The position numbers were made by a program, and so were the translations under genes. Below, piece after piece: positions 9,903 to 19,967 of a stretch of DNA of 64,000 nucleotides (the stretch's first letter is position 1; every line of letters starts with the position of its first letter). This stretch comes from Dacryopinax spathularia. Taxonomy: Eukaryota; Basidiomycota; Dacrymycetes; Dacrymycetales; Dacrymycetaceae. Location: contig JBBPFI010000007.1 of the NCBI GenBank assembly GCA_037974965.1, positions 1,426,001 to 1,490,000 of the forward strand. The letters are read 5' to 3'. Below the pieces are notes generated by a model. That model was not told where the DNA came from. It saw only the letters and a list, made by a program, of their open reading frames with translations, and did not search any database.

Positions 9903-11241
9903 TCATTCGTCCTCCTCCTCCCCTTCCGGCTCAGGCTCAAAAAGATGTTCCTGTCCCTCCGCCAACCCCCCAAAATAACACGTCACAGCCGTAAGCCTCT
10001 TCCCCATCCATTCCTCTTCCACCTCGACCATCTCCCCGCTTTCCTTGTCCAGCAGTTCGCTCACCTCTTGCAGGTCTACATGTCGCGGGAGGTAGTAAGC
10101 GACATTAGGCGTAATCTTCCGCGTCAGGTCGAACAGCTCTTTCCCGTGCACTGGAGCGATTGAATCGAGCTTGTAGGCAGAGCGCTCGCCAGCTTCGTCT
10201 TCCCCCTCGGTGGGTTTACTGTACTCCGGCCCTCCCCACGGAGGGGAGAGGAATACCACGTCGATCTTTCGTGTCTTGCCGCGGTTTTCGGGGTGGGAGG
10301 CGGACTGCGCGTAGGAACGGGCGAAGGAGATGTAGTCCCCGAGGATGAACTCGATCCGGTCTGCTACGCCGTAGATGGATGCGTTATGTCGTGCTAAAGC
10401 GAGCCGGACGGGTGAGTTGTCGATCGCGATCACTGTGGGAACAATCATTACTGGTCTCCAATGTGGTAGGAGGGAGTAAGTACCTCGCTCGCATGTTCGG
10501 GCAAAGGCGATCGCATTGCCTCCTACACCACAGAAGGCATCCAGGACGACATCACATCGACATCGTTCTGCGATCTGGTCCGCGATCTTCTCGGGTGTGA
10601 CGCTGAACCAACCGATGTCGTCTAGTAGACAACCTCGGTCATACAGGGAGAACAAGTCGTGTCGTCTGGGAAACCCTTGGCAACACAACATTAGCTAGAG
10701 AAGGGCCAAGTGAAAATGACTCACATTTTTGCAGAGCGGGGGGCATGTCCTCCTTTTTCGTATAATGAGGCACAAGCTCGCTAGCATCCAAATGCCGGAA
10801 CTTCCGTGGCAGCGGACCATCGTACGGCTCATCATCGTCGGCCAGTTTCCGTTTCTTGCTCGGTATAGGCGGCTCTTCCGTCAGAGCAGGCGAAGGGATA
10901 TGCACCGGCGGTTCCGGCTCCGAAACGGCGACTGTACTGCTCGCCTGGATCCTTTCGGCAATACTCTCCTCAATCCTTTCAGCGAGGAGACCGACGCTCT
11001 CGGACTGGATCAGAGTCTGCTCGATCTCGTCGCTTTCCCCAGAGTAGTCAGGCTCGTCAGGCTGAGTCGACAAGTAAAGGTCCGAAGCGTCCCTCTTCTT
11101 CGGGACAGTCTTGGCAGCCGGTGACGAGCCAGCAGGAGCGCCATTTGGCCTTTTCCCGAGTCCGAGCTCAGATTTGACAGATTCTGGGAGAGAACGAAGC
11201 AGAGAGCTGGGGACGGGCCGGCCATGTCGTCTTTTCCCCAT
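9903..11241 (-). CDS. TGS1: Trimethylguanosine synthase (snRNA/snoRNA cap hypermethylase)
   Basis: Start ATG 11241-11239 (MGKRRHGRPVPSSLLRSLPE). An upstream in-frame methionine at 11367 exists but precedes a hydrophobic run unlike the family, so I prefer MGK. The N-terminal ~165 residues are basic and acidic linker with NLS-like KKRK. After an intron near 10734-10690 the catalytic domain follows: HDLFSLYDRGCLLDDIGWFS, then the SAM-binding LDAFCGVGGNAIAFA, then (after a second intron) VIAIDNSPVRLALARHNA and IEFILGDYISFA. The catalytic motif is LSPPWGGPEY, where the tryptophan stacks on m7G. TGS1 methylates the m7G cap of snRNA and snoRNA (and in yeasts telomerase RNA) to 2,2,7-trimethylguanosine in the nucleolus. 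The C-terminus is acidic (EPEPEGEEEDE). It diverges from the HSBP1-like gene with 171 bp between start codons. Confidence 0.95.
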
Positions 11242-11412
11242 CTTGAGAGCCAAAGAGAACAAAGAGATGGTCGCCGAAAATAACCAAGCCACACCCGTCA
11301 CATCAGGGTCCGCCGCAAAGAGGGAGAGCTCGGATACTAGGCGCGCATCATCCCCGATTCCGCTCATACGTTCGCCCAGTCATTCAAGTCGTATCAGCAT
11401 TCCTGGGTTGAT

Positions 11413-11900
11413 ATGTCTGATTCGCCCACACCATCTGGACCGGCACCTGCGAGACCGCTGAAGGTCGCTTCTGCGTCTACGGGGGCGAAGGCCGCGCCGC
11501 TGCAGCCGCGGCCGTCTGTCGCTGGTGCGGGGTCGTCGCGAACGCCACAGCCAACAGATATCTCAAGCCCACACGAACTCACAGCTTTCGTGCGCACCAT
11601 TACCCTTCGTTACTGGCTTCTCACTGACAAGGATGCAGGTGGAATCCCTTTTGACCCAATTGGAGACCCGGTTCGACGAGATGTCTGCCCAAGTTCTGGA
11701 AAGAAGTGCGTTCCTCACATTTCCTTCCCATCTCCAGCGCTAACATATAGCCAGTGAACGCAATGTCGACACGCGTCGACTCGCTCGAAGCCTCAATACA
11801 GGACATCATCAGTGGTGGTCTCACTCCCTTATTGCCGCAAGCAACTGGAGCGTCGACGATGAGTGATGGACCTGTGAACGGGCGGGGAGGCGAGAGTTGA
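11413..11900 (+). CDS. Heat-shock-factor-binding protein 1 (HSBP1)-like coiled coil
   Basis: Three exons: 11413-11595; from 11640 (acceptor GATGCAG); and from 11756 (acceptor TAGCCAG), with the stop at 11898-11900. The N-terminal ~55 residues are Pro/Ala/Ser-rich. The spliced core reads SPHELTAFVESLLTQLETRF, then DEMSAQVLERMNAMSTRVDS, then LEASIQDIISGG. This matches the HSBP1 layout (L-T-x-x-V-x-x-L-L-x-Q-x-x-x-F-x-x-M-S, then R-I-D-x-M-S-x-R-I-x-x-L-E). HSBP1 forms small helical trimers, binds heat-shock factor and acts in WASH-complex assembly in animals. The fungal role is undefined. Recognition depends on correct splicing: unspliced frames hide the motif. Confidence 0.85.
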
Positions 11901-12327
11901 GCGGCTTACTGGTCTGTTTGGACGCGGAGGGTCACTGTACGTATTTTGTTTGTATATCAATTCCTAACGGAATACCCTTCCCTTCTTCCTTCTTGCTCCC
12001 TACAAAGCAACCTCGATACCAACAACCACCAGAACTCGTGGAGACAGCCTGTGCGATACGAGTAGTATCGTGTTCCCTACCTCCATTCATTCGTCTACTT
12101 GCTCGAACACTTACTGTCCATGTATCACGGAGTTCATATTACTCACGACGGAGTGCGGTTAGCCGTGATACATCAGTCGTACTACACTCGTTTGAACAGC
12201 TTAAGAGCATCGGCTGGAGTCCAGGAGATCATTGATCACGTGCGCCACGTGGATCCCATCAGGACCCTACTTTTTTGGGTCTTGCTCCTTCGAGGCCGCC
12301 TGCAGCTCCTACCACAGCACCTCCAAT
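11901..12327. promoter_or_regulatory. Intergenic region with paired CACGTG E-boxes before uL30m
   Basis: 427 bp between plus-strand genes. Two CACGTG palindromes lie 9 bp apart at 12237-12242 and 12246-12251, about 80-90 bp before the uL30m start. CACGTG is bound by bHLH factors such as Cbf1 in fungi. A short inverted repeat (GCGATACGAGTAGTATCGTG near 12053-12072) is also present. Confidence 0.5.
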
Positions 12328-12933
12328 ATGTTCAGTCGAATATCCACCCTCTCGCCGGTGTTCGCGTCGACCTCCCGCGCGAGAGCTTACAATGTTGCAT
12401 CAAGGGCTTCAGACGTACAAAGACGCGCGGCAAAAGCTGCAACGATCGCTCTGTCAAAGCCGGTGAACCGACAACAATCCACCACCGCAAAACAGGAGGA
12501 TGCGCCCATCACTCCAGAGGAGCCTCTAACGCACTACCGCGTCACTCTTATGCGCTCCGCGCTAGGTCTACCGTCTTACGCACGAGAAACCCTCCTCGCT
12601 CTGGGACTCAAGAAACGCACTCAGCGCGTCTACCACCCGTTTAACCCCGCGACGGCCGGTCAGATCCTCCGCGTTAAAGAGCTCGTCAAGGTCGAGAACG
12701 TGCCCACGAGTGCGGTGAAGACGAAGTATGAGGAACGGAGGGAGAGGAAACCGCCGAAGGGTTTTACGGTGCTGGGGAGGCAGCCGATGCCGTGGGCTGT
12801 GAAGGATGAGGAGGCCGTGTCGAGAGCGGCGGCGGTGGACGGTGCTAGTGCTACCAAGGGGCCACAGGAGGAGCTGGCGGAGTATATGGAGGAGGTGAGG
12901 GCTGGAAAATCTACTGTGCAGACGGCAACCTGA
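12328..12933 (+). CDS. MRPL33: Mitochondrial large-subunit ribosomal protein uL30m
   Basis: Single exon starting at the ATG at 12328 (MFSRISTLSPVFASTSRARA). The Arg/Ser/Ala-rich, acid-free beginning fits a mitochondrial presequence. The ribosomal L30 fold starts at about residue 75: HYRVTLMRSALGLPSYARET, LLALGLKKRTQRVYHPFNPA, then GQILRVKELVKVENV. The C-terminal ~80 residues are a fungal extension that is charged and less conserved. uL30m binds 23S-type rRNA in the mitochondrial large subunit. An open frame from 12232 would add 32 residues, but the presequence character begins at MFS. The release-factor-like gene follows almost immediately downstream on the same strand, so two mitochondrial translation genes are adjacent. 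Confidence 0.92.
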   Translation: MFSRISTLSPVFASTSRARAYNVASRASDVQRRAAKAATIALSKPVNRQQSTTAKQEDAPITPEEPLTHYRVTLMRSALGLPSYARETLLALGLKKRTQRVYHPFNPATAGQILRVKELVKVENVPTSAVKTKYEERRERKPPKGFTVLGRQPMPWAVKDEEAVSRAAAVDGASATKGPQEELAEYMEEVRAGKSTVQTAT

Positions 12934-12964
12934 GGAGTGTAATTGTGGTAGGACGTCATTGTCA

Positions 12965-13612
12965 ATGTACAGCCGCCCCCGGCGTCGTTACTCTCTACGA
13001 GCGCTCCAGCCGAATCGTCGAGAGTGAGGGCATTTCACACGTCGGCAATAGCTCAATCGGAGAGCCCGGTTGCACCTACCCTACCGGAGCCTCTGACCTT
13101 TCACTCCACTCCGGAGGCCCTCCAATACCTGAACAGTCTGACTCCAGACTCCATCCCGAGGTCATCATGCACGGTTACGTACTCCCGCTCATCCGGGCCC
13201 GGAGGACAAAACGTGAATAAGCTGAATACCAAAGCGACCCTTCGGATGCTCCTAAAGCCCCTGCCAAAATGGGTTCCGCACTGGTGTGAGAAGGGGTTGC
13301 GATCGTCGGTAAGGACCTATGATGTTGTCTGATAGCGAGCCGTGCTGATGAATTCATCAGAAAGAGTATGCACCGTCTTCGAACTCCATCGTAATTCAGT
13401 CTAGTACAACTCGGTCGCAGGCATCCAATACGGAAGATTGTTTTCGGAAGTTACACGCACTAGTCGACCATCATGCTCGGGCTGTGCTCGTGCCTGTCCC
13501 GGACGAAGAGAAGAAGAAGCGTGTACAGAGTCTCATGAAGAAAGCTGCAGCAAGGAGGCGGAGTATGAAGGATCACCAGAAGTCGAAGAAAGCGAGCAGG
13601 AGAGGGGATTGA
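12965..13612 (+). CDS. Mitochondrial ICT1/class-I release-factor-like protein (GGQ); start unresolved
   Basis: The core reads TYSRSSGPGGQNVNKLNTKA, the GGQ loop that triggers peptidyl-tRNA hydrolysis. It is followed by a basic C-terminal tail (EEKKKRVQSLMKKAAARRRS), as in ICT1/Pth4-type ribosome-rescue factors that lack the codon-recognition domain. An intron GTAAGG...ATTCATCAG at about 13309-13368 joins LRSS to KEYAPSSNSIV; the stop ends at 13612. The N-terminal part RAFHTSAIAQS is a classic mitochondrial presequence cleavage region, but no in-frame ATG precedes it. The ATG at 12965 (MYSRPRRRYSLRALQPNRR, also presequence-like) is in another frame and would need a very short intron or a sequence error. 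I list 12965 as the provisional start. The spacing from the uL30m stop is only about 30 bp. Confidence 0.75.
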
Positions 13613-13712
13613 TTGATCATCTGTATTCTACAGTCTACGTAGGTCAGGCCACACTGGCAATACGAGAGACATTCTATAACAACGTCGGGTTGTTATGCGA
13701 CGAACAGGGCAT

Positions 13713-15873
13713 CTAGTCTTGAGGATAAACACCCCAGCCGTACAGCACGAAAAAGATCCTAGGAAACTGCTCAGAACTCCTGCTGAGCAGCTCATACGCC
13801 ATGCGTACCATTTCAACCTTGAAGGTCGGAAAAAGTGGAAAGTGATTAACCAGATGGCTGTGTGGCTTGTCAACCGAGAAATGGATGGATTTCACTGAGC
13901 ACTCACTCAGCTCCATATATGTGAAGAAGGAAAGAGCTCCGCCCGCGGAGTCGCGCTTCAACCATCGGAGCAAGTCAACCCAGAGCTTCATGTCATCTGG
14001 CAGCGGACGCGCAGCTGGATCCAAAAGCAGACAGAGTAGCACTCGGAGGTCTAGGTAATGGATCGGTGAAGGCAGGAATATCGATGCGATCCGAACTCAC
14101 AAATGCCAATATGGCTGAGCGCGAGTCATTAGCAGAGTGCATGGATAGCCCACGAAAGCAACTTACAAATGCCCTACTGTACCTGCAAGGATGAGGTTAG
14201 CATTACTCCAGAGACGAGCGTGAAATCAATCTCACCGATCGCATTAATATATGCAGTATTAGTCAAGAGGACAGACCAGTCTTGGACAGAGAAGTTTTGG
14301 AGATATAGGTTGGGTCGCTTGGGGACATCAGAAGGTCAAAGATAAAGGGAAGCTGCTAAATCGCTCACGTGGTATCTCTCAGGGAACAGGTCTTGAGGCA
14401 GGAAGTCGATGGACGGCCGCTGGAAACCGGTCGCCATCACGATGATATCCGCATCGAAGTGCTCCTCGGTTCCTGGATCCTTCGGATAGGAGTCGCGACC
14501 TCGAACGTTGACTTTGACACCGGTTGAAGTTGCGTTCAGTACATCTCCGCGTACGTAATGGCACTTGTTCTCGTGAATTTCTTCGAGGAACTCGTCATTG
14601 ACAACCTGACACGGCGTAAGCTAACACAAAGCTTTCGTCTTGGCAAACGTACTGGTGTCCCCTCGAACAATCCGAGGTGTACGGGAGAAACCCAGCTTTC
14701 TCGACCATAATGGAACAACCGCAGGAGGTCTTCCGGAATCCAGCTGTTTTGAGGTCAACGAGTTAGTTAGCCTGTTGGACAAGAGTGCTGCTCACCTGAG
14801 AGGGAGCTCTCGACCGAAAGGTTGAAGCGATAGTGCGGTGTCGAAAAAGATGTTTCTCGGGATGATCCATTTGTCGCTCCTGCGGTCCGATCAGGGCGAG
14901 CCGACGTCGTAATGGACACCTCTGCAAACCTGGCTATAATAGTGATGGGTCCTGCCTGCTTCTCGCAAGCCAATTGAACGGCCTCCACGCCACTCGCACC
15001 ACTGCCAATAACAACGATTCTCTTGTCCTTGAGATCCACATCGTCCAGGTCACTGGAATGCACGACCTGTCCCTGGAAGTCCTCCAAACCTTTCAGTGAA
15101 GCCTCCTTCTTTTCTCCGCAAGTGCCGATAGTCACGACAACAGCATCGAAGGGTCCTTCTTCATTGACAATCCACCTGGCATGCCCTCCTTCAGCTGGGT
15201 TCGTCGAGCTATCGTGCCGCTTTACGGAAGTGACCGGAGTCTAAGGGATGGTCAGCGCTGCCAGCAGGCAACCGCAAGATGATGCAGACATTCAGCCTGG
15301 TCCGCTTCTCCAGCTTGTATTCAATCCAGATCCTCCGAATCTCCTTCAGGATCTCGTCCCGCTTCGGGAACGTGGTCGTCCACCGAACACCGGGGTGGAA
15401 ACGGTACAGCAGGCTGTTGAGCTGTAAACCGCTGGTCCGGTTGACGTGAGACCAGATACCGCCGACGCTGTCGCTTTCTGGCACGAACATAAGCTAACAG
15501 ACCGCCCGATTAAGTAAGGGCACCTGCTCTCAATGATGACCACCTCGAAGTTATGCGCGATCGCATGAGCAGCAGTCGATACACCAGTGAGCCCGGCCCC
15601 GATCACGGCAATGCGTCCATAGGGCCTCTTCAGCGCATCGGTCTTTGGCGGACGCTGGAGTATCAGTCAGAACCCGACTCCCACAGCTTCTGGGTACTCG
15701 CTTACCGGCTTGAACAGGGCAATGATGAACAGCTGCACCAGCATATAGTACACATTGAAGATGTACTGCGCGAGGTTCCATGGGTAGAGAATGCGCCAGT
15801 CGTAGATCTCACCAAAGGCTGCCGTCGCTTTCTCTTGCTTGTCATTGACGTGATTGACGTTCTGGCCAGCCAT
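13713..15873 (-). CDS. Flavin-containing monooxygenase (FMO/Baeyer-Villiger-like)
   Basis: Start ATG 15873-15871 (MAGQNVNHVNDKQEKATAAF), followed by a hydrophobic segment (YIFNVYYMLVQLFIIALFKP) that is probably a membrane anchor. The FAD fold is IAVIGAGLTGVSTAAHAIAH (GxGxxG), then PESDSVGGIWSHVN. The NADPH fold is IVVIGSGASGVEAVQLAC. A later DADIIVMATGFQRPSIDFLP is the ATGF/ATGY motif of FMOs, and VVVTIGTCGEKKEAS precedes the second nucleotide site. It is broken into many exons by introns of about 50 bp. The last exon holds the conserved C-terminal extension ending at 13713. These enzymes insert one oxygen into a soft nucleophile or ketone. No secondary-metabolism neighbours are present, so the substrate cannot be inferred. 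Confidence 0.88.
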
Positions 15874-16104
15874 GGTGTCCGTGCAGACGCCGTACGGAAG
15901 CTGGAAGGGGCGGTAACCCAGGATATGTATTGATAGACATCGAGTTGAGATGAAGGAGTACCGCCTTGCAATTGGGAATGTCGCGACGTCATATCGCACG
16001 CACGTGAAGACGCGTTCGAAGCACGACCTGACGGACAACGCGCTGCACTCTCTCTCGTCCAGTCCATCACCGTCGAACTACCAACCCGTCAGTCTCAAGT
16101 CGGT

Positions 16105-17214
16105 ATGCCTCGTCCAGGTAAGTGAAATCAGTTCATTCAAGATACTAGAGCTGACCGTGCCAATCAGTCACCAACCGCAAGCCCAAGCCTTACAGCCGCG
16201 CTGTTCATACCTCTGCCAGGGCTACCGCGGCGAAGAAATCGCGTCTCGGGAAGCTCACGCGTTTCAAGGATGAGGAAGACGAGGACATGAAAGATGATGA
16301 TGAGGTTGAAGAAGAGGACTCCGACGGTGACGTTGGTCAGAAGTGAGTACGCTGTTTCTTTACGCCAAGTTATAGCGCATATACTCACCTGTTTGTAGGA
16401 ACTTGCTCCTGAAGATGAAGCTGCAGAACGCGGAGAAGAGTAGGGAGTTCTCTCTCCATCGCTTCATGACCAGCTGAGGAGCTGCATGCAGGGGCGAAGG
16501 AGCTCAAGAATAATCTCGTGCCAACCGTCGAACAGTTTACGAAGGAGACGAGCGAAGCTCTGGCTGCCGAGAAAGAGGAGGCCGATACCGAGATGTATGC
16601 GCCTAATCTACTCACCTCTAGCATTGCTGACGTCCTTATAGTCGCGGAATCATGGAGATGGTGCGCGAGATGCTCGAGTCTGACCCGCCCTTGGACATGG
16701 AGCCGGTTCTGGACCTCATCGGCGAACGCAATGTAAGCGGACCACGTTAAGCCCAGCGCATATATGCTAAGTTCTGCCGCAGAAGGATGCCGAGGCTGTT
16801 CAAAGTCTCTATGCGAACACCATAGAGGGAATCGGTCCTACAAAAGACACGGTTTTCGCGCAGACGCTGGAGCTTCGTAAGTTGTGCCAAGCTGTCGATG
16901 ACTTTAACCCTCCCTCACCCGCCTCGCGCCTTGCTGCAGTGGGTGGCCAAGAGCGGCAGCACAAACGTTCCTTCATGAGCACAATGAAAACGGCTAGAGA
17001 GGTCTACGAGGAAGGAAAGCAGAACCTGAAGGTACGCCGTACGCTCCTGACCCTGCTGGACTTGCTGTGGACTGTCGCTGCCCGTGAACTGGAACGCTCG
17101 CTGATCTGGCTTGGTCTCTTTCTCTCTGCACTCGTCTCTGTTTCTGGTCATCGACAGACCGCGACGGATCCTACGGAGCTCATCAAGCATATGAAACGGG
17201 TCGCTGCTCTCTAG
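16105..17214 (+). CDS. Unrecognised charged coiled-coil protein
   Basis: A very short first exon (ATG CCT CGT CCA G) ends at a GTAAGT donor. The second begins after CAATCAG with TNRKPKPYSRAVHTSARATA, then an acidic patch (DEEDEDMKDDDEVEEEDSD). Later exons read LLLKMKLQNAEKRAKELKNN, LVPTVEQFTKETSEALAAEK, MEMVREMLESDPPLDMEPVL, ANTIEGIGPTKDTVFAQTLE, and a last exon ending HMKRVAAL. Six or seven exons are inferred, with the stop at 17212-17214. The helical heptad-like middle predicts a coiled coil. The basic N-terminus could be nuclear or mitochondrial; the acidic block argues against a presequence. I do not recognise a family. It diverges from the monooxygenase gene with about 230 bp between start codons. 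Confidence 0.65.
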
Positions 17215-17473
17215 GCTCTATCATCTCCTGTCATGCTCCACGCTCTCTCCCACGTCTCTTCCTGGGTTTTCTGGCACTGTGCGATCACGATCTGGGTTCC
17301 CTTGCTCTGTGCCAGTCAAGTTTCGCTGTACAACCATCCATCCATGATACCGTATGAACACTGTAATACCTACATACATGATAAAATGAAATACAACGGA
17401 CCGCACCATACGAACACATTGTCCCCAAAACGTGTTGCCATCCAACCCCTACATCCTCTTTCCCACAATCGCC

Positions 17474-17935
17474 TCACAGCAGCCTCCTCTGGCGGGTGAC
17501 AACCTGCCACAGCATCACAAAGTCGCCCATCAAACTGTAGAGCGGATACTTGAACGTCGCCGGTCTGTTCTTCTCCACCAAGAAATGTCCCACCCAAGCC
17601 ACTGCATACCCCTGGACAAACGACAACAGCATCCACTTCAGAATATCCCTCTCCCGCATACTCCACGCCCTCGTCCGACTCGCCAGCTTGCGCAAGTTCA
17701 AGATCCTCGCGACAAGGTGAATGATAGCAGCATTGAGCCGAATTCCAATAGCGAGCCCCGAGCTAGTCCCCAGAATGTGGAGGACTCGGTTGACCGGATG
17801 TCGGTGTTCGCCCAGGTAAAAAGGGTAGAAGTCGCGGAATGACGTGTATGGCTTGTCGGGGAGGGGGATATGCTCGTAGTTGGGGTTGGAGACCGTCTTG
17901 ACCGCCTTGTCTTGCTTTTGGCTCGGGGTGGACAT
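17474..17935 (-). CDS. DUF962 / Mpo1-like membrane protein, copy 1
   Basis: Open frame from 17998; the methionine at 17935 (MSTPSQKQDKAVKTVSNPNY) is the preferred start because the family motif begins soon after. Family blocks are FRDFYPFYLGEHRHPVNRVL, HILGTS, then two hydrophobic stretches, then GYAVAWVGHFLVEKNRPATF and KYPLYSLMGDFVML. DUF962 includes yeast Mpo1, an ER Fe(II)-dependent dioxygenase that removes one carbon from 2-hydroxy fatty acids derived from phytosphingosine. The conserved histidines (EHRHPVN, LH, GHF) that would bind iron are all present. It is intronless and adjacent to a second copy in the same orientation. Confidence 0.88.
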   Translation of the reverse strand: MSTPSQKQDKAVKTVSNPNYEHIPLPDKPYTSFRDFYPFYLGEHRHPVNRVLHILGTSSGLAIGIRLNAAIIHLVARILNLRKLASRTRAWSMRERDILKWMLLSFVQGYAVAWVGHFLVEKNRPATFKYPLYSLMGDFVMLWQVVTRQRRLL

Positions 17936-18698
17936 GGCAGCACGGGTTTGCGGGGTAGATGCGGGGAAGAGGACGAAGTGTTTCACGTTTGTGTGCAAGT
18001 TGTTCAGGATGAGGGACGAGCTGGCTGGCCGTTATTTGAGGTCGATGATGACGCTCTCGCGCAGGGGACCGGATGAGCTCGGGTTTGCCGGCATAAGCGC
18101 TGATCACATGTAAACGCTCGTGATTTTGAAAGAGCCGGAGGGTTCGCTGGATGGAGGAGCAAGGCCTGACGATCATCTTCGATAGGGCAACACCGCGGGT
18201 TTGATGCGCAACTACACGGGCCAGAGTCAAAGTCGGCTTGCGGATGGAGTACTATTTTCTGCTCTGCGAGGAGATCGCCGAGACTCAATAATCAGAAGAA
18301 CGGCGTAGCTCATGCACCCAAATCTGCATACTAGCCAAAAGGCTTTTGCAGACGGACCATGTGGAAAATTCATGACAAGCGCGGCTGGCGACAGTAGCCG
18401 CAGGAAGGCCCATCTCTGCTTCATCAATGCGGAACTGCTGTAACGGAGCAAAACGTTCATTAACTTGAAGCTATGCTTTGACGATGCTTGTCTCTTCGTA
18501 TTCTGGTCTTCTGGGACGGGCTAAACTGACGACGAAATACGAGCAAGGGCGCGTCGCCGCGTACGGACCAATGCCCTTGACACTGCATCTTCTACTTGTG
18601 GCAAATACATAAGTTACATGAAAAGAAAAGGAACATTAAAGGATGTCTATCGTTACTGGCTACATGCTACAGTCCGGATTGTTCCTTCGGGCTTCGGC
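17936..18698. other. Intergenic region between the tandem DUF962 genes
   Basis: About 760 bp containing the upstream region of copy 1 and the 3' region of copy 2. Short frames occur but no recognisable product. No repeat shared with the other DUF962 flank was detected by eye. Confidence 0.4.
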
Positions 18699-19190
18699 TC
18701 ACAACAACCTTCTCTGAAGCGTCAACACCTCGCAAAGCATGACCCCATCTCCCATCAAGCTATACAACGGATACTTGAATGTCGCCGGCTTGTTCTTCTC
18801 CACCACAAAATGCCCAATCCACGCCACCGCATACCCCTCCACAACCGAAAGCACCGTCCACTTCAGAATATCCGCCTCTGTCATACCCCAGCTTGTTGTC
18901 CCGCTCGCTAGCGTGCCGAGGTGAAGGGTGGTCGCGAATAGGTGCAGGTAGGCCGCTGCGAGCCGGAGAAGCATGAGGATTGAGATGCTCGTCCCGAGGA
19001 TATGCATGATGCGGTTGACGGGGTGTCGGTGCTCGCCGAGGTAGAAGGGGTAGAACTCCTGGAAGGAGGTGTACGGCTTTGACGGGAGAGGAATCCGCTC
19101 GTAAGTCGGGTTGCAGACCATTGTCGAGAATGGCTGTCGCTGACGGAGTGCTGCGTGCGTGGGCTGAGTTGACGCTGCGTGCAAGTCCAT
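18699..19190 (-). CDS. DUF962 / Mpo1-like membrane protein, copy 2
   Basis: Start chosen at the ATG 19190-19188 (MDLHAASTQPTHAALRQRQP). The open frame reaches back to 19394, but those extra residues match nothing in the family. Blocks match copy 1: FQEFYPFYLGEHRHPVNRIM, HILGTS, GYAVAWIGHFVVEKNKPATF, KYPLYSLMGDGVML, and both end in QRRLL. The two copies diverge strongly in the hydrophobic middle, so the duplication is not recent. Probable role as in copy 1 (fatty-acid alpha-oxidation at the ER); separate substrates or expression are possible. Intronless. Confidence 0.88.
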   Translation of the reverse strand: MDLHAASTQPTHAALRQRQPFSTMVCNPTYERIPLPSKPYTSFQEFYPFYLGEHRHPVNRIMHILGTSISILMLLRLAAAYLHLFATTLHLGTLASGTTSWGMTEADILKWTVLSVVEGYAVAWIGHFVVEKNKPATFKYPLYSLMGDGVMLCEVLTLQRRLL

Positions 19191-19967
19191 AGATGCACTG
19201 AGCGTCGTATTTATGCCGTCCGACGCTGACTTGCATGACGTCCACACCCAATACCATTCGATCAGCACGATCATGCCAAGCCCAGTCCTCCGTCCTACAC
19301 GGCGAACAACCACCAACTCTCGTCCGGTCCTGCAGATACTCTCGCCATATTCGGCTGCCAAGTGGTATGATCGCGGGTCAACCGAACTTGACAATACGTC
19401 TAGATCGCGCTCTGCTCGGACACTTTATATGCACTCTGAACTTCGTCTGCAGAAGGGCGAGTCGCCGTTTTGTGGGAAACGTATCATACGCTGAGTGCCT
19501 GATCGTCATCTGTAGGTTCTAGAACCTTTTCCTGGATTTTTTGGACTTGCTAGCTTGGCATATTCGCGCTAAGCGTACGTACGCTGGGCTGGGCGATTGG
19601 TTTATGGACAGGCTTTTATCGTTTCCGAAAAGGATCGTCCGTTTTCTTATCTCCGAATATCAGCTACCGCGTTCTTATCATTCTATTTGGCGGACGGTGG
19701 AATGTGCAACCATCGTACGCTACAACTAGCGCGATCTCATATACCCGCCAGCCGCCTTTACGCAGGCGAGTCGTCAAGATCGTTGCAGGGTGAAGCGAGA
19801 TCATACGATCAATGCGAATGAAAAGGGGACTTCGTGCGGCGATTCGGATCCGCGAGGAAGCCGCCGAGTTCCCGACTACTGGTACAAACGCGGATGCACA
19901 TGGGCGACGAGGGCATGGGAATCGCGCATCATGCACCATCATCACCATCATCATCGTGCATCACGCA
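19191..19967. other. Intergenic region, DUF962 copy 2 upstream / COG6 downstream
   Basis: 777 bp. A TATA-like CATAAATA lies near 19208-19215 on the minus strand, just before the DUF962 copy 2 start. A CAT/CAC trinucleotide run sits near 19928-19960, close to the COG6 stop. No gene is recognised. Confidence 0.4.

Noticed and set aside
11242-11367. Upstream start for TGS1 at 11367
   Set aside because: The extra 42 residues include a hydrophobic run unlike TGS1 and would leave only 45 bp to the divergent gene.
18699-19394. Longer start at 19394 for DUF962 copy 2
   Set aside because: The additional 68 residues have no similarity to the family or to copy 1, and a TATA-like site lies within that stretch, so they are more likely promoter.
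19920-19960. CAT/CAC trinucleotide run as a possible His-tract gene or regulatory repeat
   Set aside because: It is a short imperfect run in the gap before the COG6 stop, with no frame support.
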